The position numbers and the translations under genes are program-made. DNA of 39,568 nt from Comamonadaceae bacterium (GTDB lineage Bacteria > Pseudomonadota > Gammaproteobacteria > Burkholderiales > Burkholderiaceae_C): NCBI GenBank assembly GCA_947476015.1, contig CANJOS010000009.1:1-39568 (forward strand). The letters run 5' to 3'. Numbering within the stretch: the stretch's first letter is position 1; every line of letters starts with the position of its first letter. Of this stretch, positions 1 to 9,203 are shown piece after piece. The notes beneath the pieces were generated by a model. That model made no database searches. It worked only from the letters and a program-made list of their open reading frames with translations, and was not told the origin of the DNA.

Positions 1-2
1 CC

Positions 3-233
3 TTCAATTTGGCATTGCTGAAAGGCGCCTCCATCGTGGGGGTTTTCTGGGGTGATTTTGCGCGAAGAGAACCTCAGGCCAATGCGGCCATGATGGCTGA
101 ATTGGCAAAGTGGTACGCTCAAGGAAAAGTCAAACCCATGATTGACAGAACCATGCCGATGCGTGAATTGAAGGCTGCTTTTGCCCACATGGGATCGCGT
201 GGAGTGATGGGCAAATTGGTGATGGTGAATTGA
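3..233 (+). CDS. NADPH:quinone oxidoreductase / zinc-type alcohol dehydrogenase family protein, C-terminal part (5' end outside window)
   Basis: Open frame from window edge to the stop at 233; C-terminus ...GKVKPMIDRTMPMRELKAAFAHMGSRGVMGKLVMVN is typical of MDR quinone reductases. Confidence 0.75.
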   Translation, partial: FNLALLKGASIVGVFWGDFARREPQANAAMMAELAKWYAQGKVKPMIDRTMPMRELKAAFAHMGSRGVMGKLVMVN

Positions 234-270
234 GTTTGCTTGACTGATGCGCTTGGCAAGTGACGGGGCG

Positions 271-609
271 TCAAATAGGCCTTGCATCGAAAAAATCTCG
301 CTCAACCAGCCGATCGATTGCTTGGGCAAGGTCAAAGTCTTTGCTTGTGAGGCCCCTCACATCGTGCGTCCACAATGTGATTCGAATCAGGGTATGGGCC
401 GAAACTATTTCAGGATGATGGTTGTGGCTTTCAGCCAATTCGCTCACCTTCACCAACATCTCTATGGCCTTTTTGAAATTCTCAAAGCGCCAAGCCTTAA
501 CGATGCTTGAATCTGCGATGTTGCACGTCCATTGCTTGAGACTTGCCATAGACGCTTCAACTTCAGCGTCATTGAGTCGATCGTTTGACATCGGATCAAA
601 TACCTTCAA
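271..609 (-). CDS. 4a-hydroxytetrahydrobiopterin dehydratase (pterin-4a-carbinolamine dehydratase)
   Basis: AESHNHHPEI motif and short ~110 aa length characteristic of the PCD/PhhB family. Confidence 0.88.
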   Translation of the reverse strand: MKVFDPMSNDRLNDAEVEASMASLKQWTCNIADSSIVKAWRFENFKKAIEMLVKVSELAESHNHHPEIVSAHTLIRITLWTHDVRGLTSKDFDLAQAIDRLVERDFFDARPI

Positions 610-612
610 AAA

Positions 613-1683
613 CTACACGTTTGCATGAACTTCTTGCATGTGACCGGCTTCGCTATTTCCAATCTCGCAACGGGAAGCATCTGGCAGAAGTGCACTTAAA
701 ATTTCATGGATTTGAACCAGTCTCGGATCGGAGTCCTGAGCATCGTCCGTGGTGTCGTTGATGCAAAAGAAATCTAGCCCGCCAAACAGCTTTTTGAGGT
801 GCTTCAAAGATTGTGTTTCTAAAGATTGTCCCGTCGCGATGTACAAATGTGAATGGTCTATTGTTTTGGCAAAGCCATGCGCCAAAGCCCAACGCAACGC
901 AAAGTCAGAAATGATGGTCGGCTTATTCCAAGTTCGAAACACAGTTGACCTGACCCGCTCAAATAACTCGGGCGCATCTTGTTCAATTTCTAACATCACT
1001 GACTTCAACATGGGGCGTGGAGAATGCGAGAAAGTTCTGGGAGTATGTTGGTAAAGCGGGTCCATTTTTCGGTCCCTTGAATCAGTGCTCACATTCGCGT
1101 GATCTGATTTTGCTTGAAGCCACTGTTTGGACAGGCGACTGGCATTTTCGAGGGAAGTCGATTCAGCTTGCAACTTGTGACCCTTGACGACTGGTTCATC
1201 AGACCATGAGACATAAATGCCCTTGCCAAAAAACCAATCATTCAAACAAACAGGTGCGCCAAAGAATACATCGTCGTTCAAATAAAAGTAGCGTTCTGAC
1301 AGGCCTGGAATGTGGTGAATATAAGATTCGATATTGCCTGAATCGAATGTGGGCAAGGCTGAATGGGGAATCAGTTGATGATGATCGACCAAGGTGATTT
1401 GATCTGAGGCTTGGAACCAATCGGGCACTTGTCCATCCGTGACGATGTAAATGTGACCGTGTTCAGGAAAAAACTTTTCAAGAGCTCGCAAGCTAAATCG
1501 CAACTCATCGTTGTCGCGGTACCGTCCTTCAACGTTACCGAACTTGGCAAAGTTGAAGTGATCGGTGGCTTCTAATTTCTCGGCATATTTTTGACGCTTT
1601 GCGCGCCACTCACCATCGTTGCCGTTGACCCAGAGGTAGACGATGTCGATCTTTGAGTTTGAAGTCTTTGAAAATTGATTCAA
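613..1683 (-). CDS. Stealth-family protein (capsular polysaccharide phosphotransferase-like)
   Basis: N-terminal IDIVYLWVNGNDGEW (Stealth CR1-like), central FRDNDELRFSLRALEKFFP-type block (here YRDNDELRFSLRALEKFFP) and YFYLNDDVFFG (CR2-like). Confidence 0.85.
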   Translation of the reverse strand: MNQFSKTSNSKIDIVYLWVNGNDGEWRAKRQKYAEKLEATDHFNFAKFGNVEGRYRDNDELRFSLRALEKFFPEHGHIYIVTDGQVPDWFQASDQITLVDHHQLIPHSALPTFDSGNIESYIHHIPGLSERYFYLNDDVFFGAPVCLNDWFFGKGIYVSWSDEPVVKGHKLQAESTSLENASRLSKQWLQAKSDHANVSTDSRDRKMDPLYQHTPRTFSHSPRPMLKSVMLEIEQDAPELFERVRSTVFRTWNKPTIISDFALRWALAHGFAKTIDHSHLYIATGQSLETQSLKHLKKLFGGLDFFCINDTTDDAQDSDPRLVQIHEILSALLPDASRCEIGNSEAGHMQEVHANV

Positions 1684-1805
1684 GATGATACTTTTTCACT
1701 AAACTGAAATTAAACCACGTTTGAAAAAATCAAAAGCTGAACAGACAGAGTCGATGCCAAAACAAAGGGCGGCCGGCAATCTCAGGTGATCAATTTCAGT
1801 GATCC

Positions 1806-1835
1806 TTGACACCGATTTGAATAAGGTGCTATAGT
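1806..1835 (+). promoter_or_regulatory. Putative sigma70 promoter for the ABC/GH51 operon
   Basis: TTGACA (1806-1811), 18-nt spacer, TATAGT (1830-1835), upstream of the CDS at 1953. Confidence 0.6.
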
Positions 1836-1843
1836 TTTTTCGC

Positions 1844-1880
1844 GGATACCATATCCGATTTTCTGATACAAATCAGAAAA
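1844..1880. promoter_or_regulatory. Two tandem palindromes, candidate operator
   Basis: GGATA-CCA-TATCC (1844-1856) and TTTTCTGAT-ACAA-ATCAGAAAA (1859-1880), both just downstream of the putative -10. Confidence 0.55.
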
Positions 1881-1952
1881 ATGGTTTTAATAACGAAATC
1901 AATCCATTTAGACCGGCCCCCCTCTGGTTGCAATGGGCATTAGGAGACAACA

Positions 1953-3854
1953 ATGAAGATCAAACGCATCATGTCACGGGTTGTTGCCGCAATTGGCATT
2001 GGTCTGTGCACACTTCCGGCTATTTCGACAGCTCAAACTGCATTTTCCGATTTGCCGCGTAACGAGACCTTGATTTTAGAAAATCCCGAGGGAACGATCA
2101 AAAACGCAGGCTGGTTCAACATCTGGGCGATCAGCGGCGGTGGACAGTCAACCGGACTGCACCAGGTCGGGATGGACACCTTCTGGTACATCGATCCAGA
2201 AAAAGGCCTCGATGGGGTCTGGGATAACTCCCTCGCAAGCGACAAGCCAATTTACAACGCAGATTTCACTGAAATGCGTGTGAAATTGCGCAAAGGCATT
2301 TTCTGGAGCGATGGCGTTGAATTCACGGCGGCTGATGTGGTTTACACCGTTGAAACTCAAATTAAAAATCCGGCCATGCGTTGGGGTGCGGTTTTCAACC
2401 TGAATGTGGCAAGCGTCACAGCGACAGATCCAACGACAGTCGTTTTCAAACTTAAAAAACCCAACTCAAGATTCCACGCTTTGTTTACGGTTCGCTGGAA
2501 CGGTGCTTGGATCATGCCCAAACATGTGTTTGAAAAAGTAGCAGATCCATTGAAATTTGATTTTGCCAATCCGATTTCATTGGGTGCTTATGTCATGAAG
2601 AGCTTTGACCCCGATGGCAAATGGTACATATGGCAGTTGCGCGATGACTGGCAGCGCACTTCATTGGGTCGATTTGGCAAGCCAGGTCCAAAATATTTGG
2701 TTTACATGGATCCAGGCCCACCAGAGAAACGGGTGATTGCCCAGTTAAATCACCAACTCGATGTGGTGCACGATATCGCTCCCGAGGGGATGTTCACCTT
2801 GGCAAAGCAATCCAAGACTTCACTCGGTTGGTTTAAAGGCTTTCCTTACGGTCACCCTGATCCAACACTGCCAGCACTTATTTTCAACACCCAAAATGAG
2901 ATGTTCAAAAACAAGGATGTGCGTTGGGCACTGGCTTTGTTGATTGACATCAAAGGGGTTTCTATGGCGTCGTACCGGGGCGCTGCAACCATCTCTGCGA
3001 TTGGAATACCGCCCACAGGAACACACCCCAGCGTTTACCACGGACCGATGCAGGACTGGTTAAAGGCTTTTGAGGTGGACACGGGAAAACGAAAAATCAA
3101 ACCTTATGACCCCAACATGGGCAAAGAAATCGCTGACTCGTTGCGCCCTTCCATGGGTGCCCAAATCCCAACGGACCGCAAGCAAATCGATGCAGCTTTT
3201 GGCATGGGTTGGTGGAAGCCCAACCCAACAGCCGCAAAGGAACTCCTAGAAAAAGCGGGCTATAAAAAAGTTGGTGCGCAGTGGATGACACCGGAAGGTA
3301 AGCCTTTCACGATCCGTGTGATGGTGGAGGGCGATACCCGCCCCATCATGACCCGGGCAGGCTCGATGATTGTTCAGAACTGGAAGCAGTTTGGTATCGA
3401 TGCAAAAGTTGACGTCGCGCAGGGTACCTTGCTCACTCGCCGCAGCGCAGGAGATTTTGACACCTTTATTGGTTGGAGCGTCGAGACCTGGGGTGGCCAC
3501 CCCGATTTGTCCTACTTCCTTGACAGCTGGCACAGCCAGTTCGTGGCCGAAGTGGGCAAACCACAACCAGCGAGAAACTGGCAACGATGGGCCAATCCTG
3601 AGCTCGACAAAATCATAGAAACAATTCGCACCATAGGTTTTGACGATCCGCGTGGCATTGAACTCGGCAAAGAGTACGTCAAACTGATTACGCGTGAGAT
3701 GCCCATCATTCCACTGATGGCCTACAACGTCTTCACAGTCATGGACGAGACTTACTGGAAAGGCTGGCCTAACTCAGCCAATCCCTATGCCAACCCCGTA
3801 CCCAATTGGGGTAATTCACGGTACATGCTGGTCAAGCTGAAGCCAGCCAAGTAA
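1953..3854 (+). CDS. ABC transporter substrate-binding protein, family 5 (peptide/oligosaccharide type)
   Basis: Signal peptide MKIKRIMSRVVAAIGIGLCTLPAISTAQTA; KLRKGIFWSDGVEFTAADVVYTVE motif; ABC permease/ATPase genes follow. Confidence 0.9.
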   Translation: MKIKRIMSRVVAAIGIGLCTLPAISTAQTAFSDLPRNETLILENPEGTIKNAGWFNIWAISGGGQSTGLHQVGMDTFWYIDPEKGLDGVWDNSLASDKPIYNADFTEMRVKLRKGIFWSDGVEFTAADVVYTVETQIKNPAMRWGAVFNLNVASVTATDPTTVVFKLKKPNSRFHALFTVRWNGAWIMPKHVFEKVADPLKFDFANPISLGAYVMKSFDPDGKWYIWQLRDDWQRTSLGRFGKPGPKYLVYMDPGPPEKRVIAQLNHQLDVVHDIAPEGMFTLAKQSKTSLGWFKGFPYGHPDPTLPALIFNTQNEMFKNKDVRWALALLIDIKGVSMASYRGAATISAIGIPPTGTHPSVYHGPMQDWLKAFEVDTGKRKIKPYDPNMGKEIADSLRPSMGAQIPTDRKQIDAAFGMGWWKPNPTAAKELLEKAGYKKVGAQWMTPEGKPFTIRVMVEGDTRPIMTRAGSMIVQNWKQFGIDAKVDVAQGTLLTRRSAGDFDTFIGWSVETWGGHPDLSYFLDSWHSQFVAEVGKPQPARNWQRWANPELDKIIETIRTIGFDDPRGIELGKEYVKLITREMPIIPLMAYNVFTVMDETYWKGWPNSANPYANPVPNWGNSRYMLVKLKPAK

Positions 3855-3888
3855 TGCGGATTAAAAGTCTCTCCACTTAGTCAATCAG

Positions 3889-4893
3889 ATGCGTGCATTT
3901 ATCATCTACGGGCTCAAGCGATTGGGCCAGTTTTTGCTGGTGGTTTTTATTGGCGTCAACATCGCCTACATCATCACCCATGCAACACCGATTGATCCGG
4001 TGGAACAGTCGATTGCCGCTGTGACTGCTTACGGCAATACAAGTCCCGAAGCGATTGATTTGATGCGTGAGTCGCTTCGGGAACTCTATGGCTTGAAGGG
4101 CAGTCCGCTGGAACAATACGCCACTTTCTGGCGGCGCATTGTGACGGGTGATTTCGGTCCATCGCTGTCCTCTTTTCCGACGCCTGTGATGACTTTGATA
4201 GCAAGAGCGTTGCCGTGGACTGCGGGTCTGTTGTTGACGTCAACCCTTTTGACATGGATGCTAGGCAACTTGTTGGGCGGGCTGGCAGGCTACTACCGAG
4301 ATAACAAAACTTTGAAGCTGATCGGTGTGATTGCCATGGGGCTTCATCCGGTACCTTATTACATCTCTGGATTTGTATTGCTAGTGGTTTTTGGATATAT
4401 CTGGCCCATCTTGCCGATCACGGGTGGTAGCGATATCAATATCAATCAACAATTCGACTTGAACCATGTGGTGAGCATCCTCAAGCATTCCATACTGCCT
4501 GCTGCAAGTTTGATGTTGATTGGAATTGGAAGTTGGTTTCTAGGCATGCGATCACTTGTTTCGAATGTCGTCACAGAAGATTATGTGACTTATGCACAAC
4601 TGGGTGGTGTCTCACATCAAAGAATATTGTTTTCATACGTCATGCGCAATGCCATGGTGCCACAAGTGACTGGCTTGGCCATGACTCTTGGCACCATATT
4701 CAATGGCGCCATCATCACTGAGCAGATATTTGGTTATCCGGGCATTGGCGCCTTGTTGGTAGGCGCTGTCTATGCTGGTGATTACGGACTGGTTTTGGGA
4801 GTGACCACTTTTTCAATTATTGGCGTTTCTGCTGCGGTACTTTTGATTGATCTGATTTATCCCCTGCTGGATCCTCGAGTGGAGGCAAGCTGA
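3889..4893 (+). CDS. ABC transporter permease (DppB-like)
   Basis: Multiple hydrophobic segments; EDYVTYAQLGGVSHQRILFSYVMRNAMVPQVTGLA EAA-loop; GAIITEQIFGYPGIG motif. Confidence 0.92.
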   Translation: MRAFIIYGLKRLGQFLLVVFIGVNIAYIITHATPIDPVEQSIAAVTAYGNTSPEAIDLMRESLRELYGLKGSPLEQYATFWRRIVTGDFGPSLSSFPTPVMTLIARALPWTAGLLLTSTLLTWMLGNLLGGLAGYYRDNKTLKLIGVIAMGLHPVPYYISGFVLLVVFGYIWPILPITGGSDININQQFDLNHVVSILKHSILPAASLMLIGIGSWFLGMRSLVSNVVTEDYVTYAQLGGVSHQRILFSYVMRNAMVPQVTGLAMTLGTIFNGAIITEQIFGYPGIGALLVGAVYAGDYGLVLGVTTFSIIGVSAAVLLIDLIYPLLDPRVEAS

Positions 4894-4898
4894 AGAAC

Positions 4899-5768
4899 AT
4901 GGCCGCTCTTAAAGTCCTGCGTGATCTGCTCAAAACGAATACCGAATTCTCGATTGGCATGGCATTGACTGTGATCGTATTGGTGATAGCAGCATTGTCT
5001 TTTTGCTCTCCTTACCCACCGATGGACATGTACGTTGTCCCACTAGACTTACCCCCTGGCTGGCCGCATCTATTCGGCACGACCAGTCGCGGACAAGATC
5101 TTTTTTGGTTACTGACATACGCAATTCGCAATACGCTTCTATTTGGTTTGAGTGTTGCGCTGATGAGTCGCGTGCTTGCGTTGGTAGTTGGCTTGGTCGC
5201 GGGTTACAAGGGGGGATGGATTGATCGGGTGCTGATGTCAATTAACGACACCTTCATTGTCATTCCCCTGCTGCCGATTTTGGTGCTATTTTATTTTGTG
5301 ATGCGTGACAACCTGACATGGGGTTGGCTAGCCTTGATCATGGCTATGCTGGGCTGGGCATACGATGCGCGACTGATTCGATCCATTGCAATTAGCTTGC
5401 GCAACCGGGACTTTACCCGAACCAGTATTTTTTCAGGAATGACGACGCGTGAAATTTTGCAGCGCGAACACTTCCCCTACGTGCTGCCCATCGTATTCTC
5501 CACCACACTCAACAACATCAACTGGTCCATTGGACTGGAGGTGACGCTGGCTGTACTGGGGTTTACCGACATCAATACACCATCGATTGGTGGATTGATT
5601 TATTGGGCAAATCAGCACACAGCCATGGTGGCCGGTGTCTGGTGGTGGATCGCATTTCCAGTGCTTTTACTGGTGATGGTCTTTATCGGATTGTATTTGC
5701 TTGCTGTATCAATGAATGAATACATTGATCCGCGCAGCCGTTTGAACCGAATGGGTGGTGCGGCATGA
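4899..5768 (+). CDS. ABC transporter permease (DppC-like)
   Basis: FGTTSRGQDLFWLL motif, membrane segments, GLEVTLAVLGF; overlaps the next gene by ATGA. Confidence 0.92.
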   Translation: MAALKVLRDLLKTNTEFSIGMALTVIVLVIAALSFCSPYPPMDMYVVPLDLPPGWPHLFGTTSRGQDLFWLLTYAIRNTLLFGLSVALMSRVLALVVGLVAGYKGGWIDRVLMSINDTFIVIPLLPILVLFYFVMRDNLTWGWLALIMAMLGWAYDARLIRSIAISLRNRDFTRTSIFSGMTTREILQREHFPYVLPIVFSTTLNNINWSIGLEVTLAVLGFTDINTPSIGGLIYWANQHTAMVAGVWWWIAFPVLLLVMVFIGLYLLAVSMNEYIDPRSRLNRMGGAA

Positions 5769-6778
5769 AAAGCAAGGACGTGAATAGCATCAAGAGTGAC
5801 CATCAAAGTGACACCGTCCTGTCCGTCCAGGGTCTCAAGGCTTACTACCGAACCACGCATTTTGGTGTCAATCGGGAAGTGAAGGCAGTTGACGGTGTGG
5901 ACTTCCAAGTGCAACGCAATGAAATATATGGTCTTGCTGGCGAATCTAGTTCAGGTAAAACCACACTCATCAAAACAATTGCAGCGGCCTTGAAACCACC
6001 ACTTGAAATAATTGCCGGTCGAGTTGATTTCGCATTTGCTCCCGATATTCTTAAAATGCAATCGTCCGATCTGGATGATTTGCGGTGGCGGCATTTGTCC
6101 TACATTGTTCAGGGATCCATGAGTGTCTTCAATCCCGTTCGGCGTATTCGACAGTCATTCGTTGACTTCGCCTTTCGCCACATCAACAAGTCGCGGCCTG
6201 AGTTCGATAAATTATTAGATGCACACTTGGCCAGGGTCAAACTCGACCCAGGTATTTTGAATGCCTACCCTCACGAACTCTCTGGTGGCATGCGTCAACG
6301 TGCGACCATTGCACTGGCCACAATTTGCCGTCCCGATTTCATCATTGCGGACGAACCCACGACCGCTCTGGATGTGATTGTTCAAAAGAACGTGCTTGAC
6401 ATGATCAAGGAAATTCAAAAGGAAATGCGCTCTTCTGTCTTACTTGTCACGCATGACCTGGGAGTGCATGCGCACGTGGCCGACAGACTGGGCATCATGT
6501 ACGCGGGTCGAATTGTCGAGGAGGGACCAACCCAGACCCTCTTTCGCAATCCACGGCATCCTTACACCACCCATCTTATTTCCAGTTTGCCGCGGATTGG
6601 GGATGACACGATGCGCAAAGGCTTAGAGGGTGCCCCCCCCAGTTTGGCATCGCCACCAAATGGTTGCCGCTTCCACCCACGCTGCCCGCTTGCCATGGAG
6701 CGTTGTCGCCACGAGGTCCCCGCAATGACAACAATCGGTACTGAACACCGCGTCGCCTGTTTTGCAATAACGACTTGA
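5765..6778 (+). CDS. ABC transporter ATP-binding protein (DppD-like)
   Basis: Walker A-like GESSSGKTT, signature LSGGMRQR, Walker B FIIADEPTTALD, C-terminal CRFHPRCPLAMERC oligopeptide-type tail. Confidence 0.93.
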   Translation: MKSKDVNSIKSDHQSDTVLSVQGLKAYYRTTHFGVNREVKAVDGVDFQVQRNEIYGLAGESSSGKTTLIKTIAAALKPPLEIIAGRVDFAFAPDILKMQSSDLDDLRWRHLSYIVQGSMSVFNPVRRIRQSFVDFAFRHINKSRPEFDKLLDAHLARVKLDPGILNAYPHELSGGMRQRATIALATICRPDFIIADEPTTALDVIVQKNVLDMIKEIQKEMRSSVLLVTHDLGVHAHVADRLGIMYAGRIVEEGPTQTLFRNPRHPYTTHLISSLPRIGDDTMRKGLEGAPPSLASPPNGCRFHPRCPLAMERCRHEVPAMTTIGTEHRVACFAITT

Positions 6779-6792
6779 AGACACTGAAGCCC

Positions 6793-7593
6793 ATGACAAC
6801 GCCATTGCTTGAAGTTGACCACGTTACGAAGGACTATGTACGGGGTGGCCTCTTTTCACGTCAGAACGTTCGCGCAGTTTGTGATGTCAGTTTTCAAATT
6901 GATTCTGAAAAGCCTGAAATTTTCACAATCATTGGTGAGTCTGGCAGCGGAAAATCCACACTCGCCAGCATGATCTTGAATCTGAATCAACCCAGTGAAG
7001 GAACGGTGCGGTTCCTAGGCAACAATCTCTCAGAATTGCGCAGCCAAGAAGATCGAACACGATTTATGGCACAGGTCCAACCTATTTTTCAGAATCCTTT
7101 TGAAGCATTCAATCCACTGAAACAACTCGACCACTACCTGTTCATGACGGCACGGCGATTCACCCAAGCCCATGATGATGAAACTGCGATGCGGTGTGCA
7201 GATGCCGCACTGGTCAAAGTAGGTCTGTCTTTGGCGGAAGTGCGAGGTCGCTACGCCCATGAACTCTCGGGTGGTCAACTTCAGCGCATTGCGGTAGCAC
7301 GGGCCTTGATTCCTTCGCCCCGGTTGATCGTTGCCGATGAGCCAGTCTCTATGGTCGATGCTTCTCTGAGAATGTCCATTGTCAACCTGTTTAAAACACT
7401 CAGGGATGATTTAGGTATTTCAATCATTTACATCACGCACGACTTGGCCACGGCCTACTACATTTCTGACCGAATTATCATCATGCAGCATGGCAAGGTG
7501 GTTGAGGCTGGTGAGGCCAAAACTGTACTCGCCAACCCACAACATGAATACTCCAAGCAGCTGAAGAATGCTGTTTTGATTCCGCTCATCTAA
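6793..7593 (+). CDS. ABC transporter ATP-binding protein (DppF-like)
   Basis: Walker A GESGSGKST, LSGGQLQRIAVARAL, LIVADEPVSMVD; ATG at 6793 preferred over the TTG at 6775. Confidence 0.92.
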   Translation: MTTPLLEVDHVTKDYVRGGLFSRQNVRAVCDVSFQIDSEKPEIFTIIGESGSGKSTLASMILNLNQPSEGTVRFLGNNLSELRSQEDRTRFMAQVQPIFQNPFEAFNPLKQLDHYLFMTARRFTQAHDDETAMRCADAALVKVGLSLAEVRGRYAHELSGGQLQRIAVARALIPSPRLIVADEPVSMVDASLRMSIVNLFKTLRDDLGISIIYITHDLATAYYISDRIIIMQHGKVVEAGEAKTVLANPQHEYSKQLKNAVLIPLI

Positions 7594-7626
7594 ACCATAT
7601 ACAAACCACTCAGGGAGACATTACAT

Positions 7627-9180
7627 ATGCCAAGTACTCGCACAGCCAAAGTCTTGATTGATAGAGAATTCTCTATCGGTGACACAGACCCCCGTCTTTT
7701 CGGTGCATTTGTTGAACACCTGGGTCGATGCGTTTATGGGGGTATCTATGAGCCCGGACACAAGACGGCAGACGCTCAGGGCTTTCGACATGACGTGCTA
7801 GACCTTGTCCGTGAACTTGGCGCAACCATCATGCGTTACCCAGGGGGTAATTTTGTTTCTGGTTACAACTGGGAAGACGGCGTTGGCCCCGTAGAAGATC
7901 GTCCGAAACGACTGGATCTGGCCTGGTTTTCAACTGAGCCCAATACCTTTGGTACCAATGAGTTTATTGACTGGTGCCGGATCGCCAGCGTGGAGCCCAT
8001 GTTTGCCGTCAATTTGGGAACGCGCGATGGGGATGCAGCGCGCAATATGCTCGAATACTGCAACCACCCCGGTGGTACGGCTTGGTCTGACTTGAGACGT
8101 TCTCACGGTTGGGAACAGCCACACAACATCAAGTTCTGGTGTCTTGGCAATGAGATGGATGGGCCGTGGCAAATGGAGATGAAGACCGCCACTGAATACG
8201 GCCGCATCGCCACAGAAGCTGCAAAGATGATGCGGTGGATTGACCCCACCATTGAGTTGGCAGCATGCGGTTCTTCAAGTCGGAACATGGCCACCTATGG
8301 CGCTTGGGAAGATACAGTTTTAGAACATACCTTTGACCATGTCGAGTACATCTCGCTTCACACCTACCTGAATAACTACGCAAGCGACACACCTGCGTTC
8401 TTGGCCTGTCCTGACCTGATGGACAGTTTCATTGAAGAGGTGATTGCCATTGCAGATGCGGTCGCTGCCAAGCGCAGGTCCCCAAAACGCATCATGCTCA
8501 GTTTCGATGAGTGGAATGTCTGGTACCGAACAAGACGCGTGCGCAGTGACCGTGTGAAAGAAGGTTGGCCCGTTGCACCCCCTATTCTTGAAGAAATTTA
8601 CAGCATGGAAGATGCCTTGTGCTTCGGAGGTGCCTGTATTTCTCTGCTGAACCACGCTGACCGCGTCAAGTCGGCTTGTTTGGCTCAATTGGTTAACGTC
8701 ATTGCACCGATCATGACGGAGACGGGTGGACCTGCCTGGCGTCAAACGATTTTTCACCCCTTCGCTCAGATGGCCCGTTACGGCCGTGGTAGCGTGTTAA
8801 GGGCACACGTTCAATCTGAGACCTATGCCAGTCGCTATTTCGACCCGCGGGGTGCCAATGATCATTACTACGAAATTCCCAATGCGCCCTATCTTAAATT
8901 GTCTGCTGTCGCCAACGAGGGGGGTGGCTTGAGTATTTTTGCGTTGAACCGTGATCTTGAAGGCGAGATGCGCGTCACCATTTCAGCACGTGGATTCGCG
9001 CCCTTGAAAGTGGGTGTCGCGCAACAGTTGCACCACAATGATTTATCAGCCATCAATTCAAAAGAAAAGCCAGACAATGTGGCACCAACAGCAATAAACG
9101 GCATTGCCATCGCAGGTGATCAAATTCAGTTCACGCTGTCACCCGCCTCATGGAATTTGATCAATCTTGTTCCCGCATGA
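7627..9180 (+). CDS. Alpha-L-arabinofuranosidase, GH51 family (no evident signal peptide)
   Basis: DPRLFGAFVEHLGRCVYGGIYEPGH, LRELGATIMRYPGGNFVSGYNWEDGVGP, KFWCLGNEMDGPWQ, LSFDEWNVWYR are hallmark GH51 motifs. Confidence 0.95.
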   Translation: MPSTRTAKVLIDREFSIGDTDPRLFGAFVEHLGRCVYGGIYEPGHKTADAQGFRHDVLDLVRELGATIMRYPGGNFVSGYNWEDGVGPVEDRPKRLDLAWFSTEPNTFGTNEFIDWCRIASVEPMFAVNLGTRDGDAARNMLEYCNHPGGTAWSDLRRSHGWEQPHNIKFWCLGNEMDGPWQMEMKTATEYGRIATEAAKMMRWIDPTIELAACGSSSRNMATYGAWEDTVLEHTFDHVEYISLHTYLNNYASDTPAFLACPDLMDSFIEEVIAIADAVAAKRRSPKRIMLSFDEWNVWYRTRRVRSDRVKEGWPVAPPILEEIYSMEDALCFGGACISLLNHADRVKSACLAQLVNVIAPIMTETGGPAWRQTIFHPFAQMARYGRGSVLRAHVQSETYASRYFDPRGANDHYYEIPNAPYLKLSAVANEGGGLSIFALNRDLEGEMRVTISARGFAPLKVGVAQQLHHNDLSAINSKEKPDNVAPTAINGIAIAGDQIQFTLSPASWNLINLVPA

Positions 9181-9203
9181 CGATGGGGTCTTAAGGGGCT
9201 AAT

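Noticed and set aside
6625-6650. C8 tract in the DppD-like ATPase gene as a possible frameshift
   Set aside because: Frame is continuous through the tract (EGAPPSLASPP) into the expected C-terminal Cys motif.
8320-8757. Minus-strand ORF of 145 aa within the GH51 gene
   Set aside because: Antisense shadow of a strongly conserved GH51 frame.
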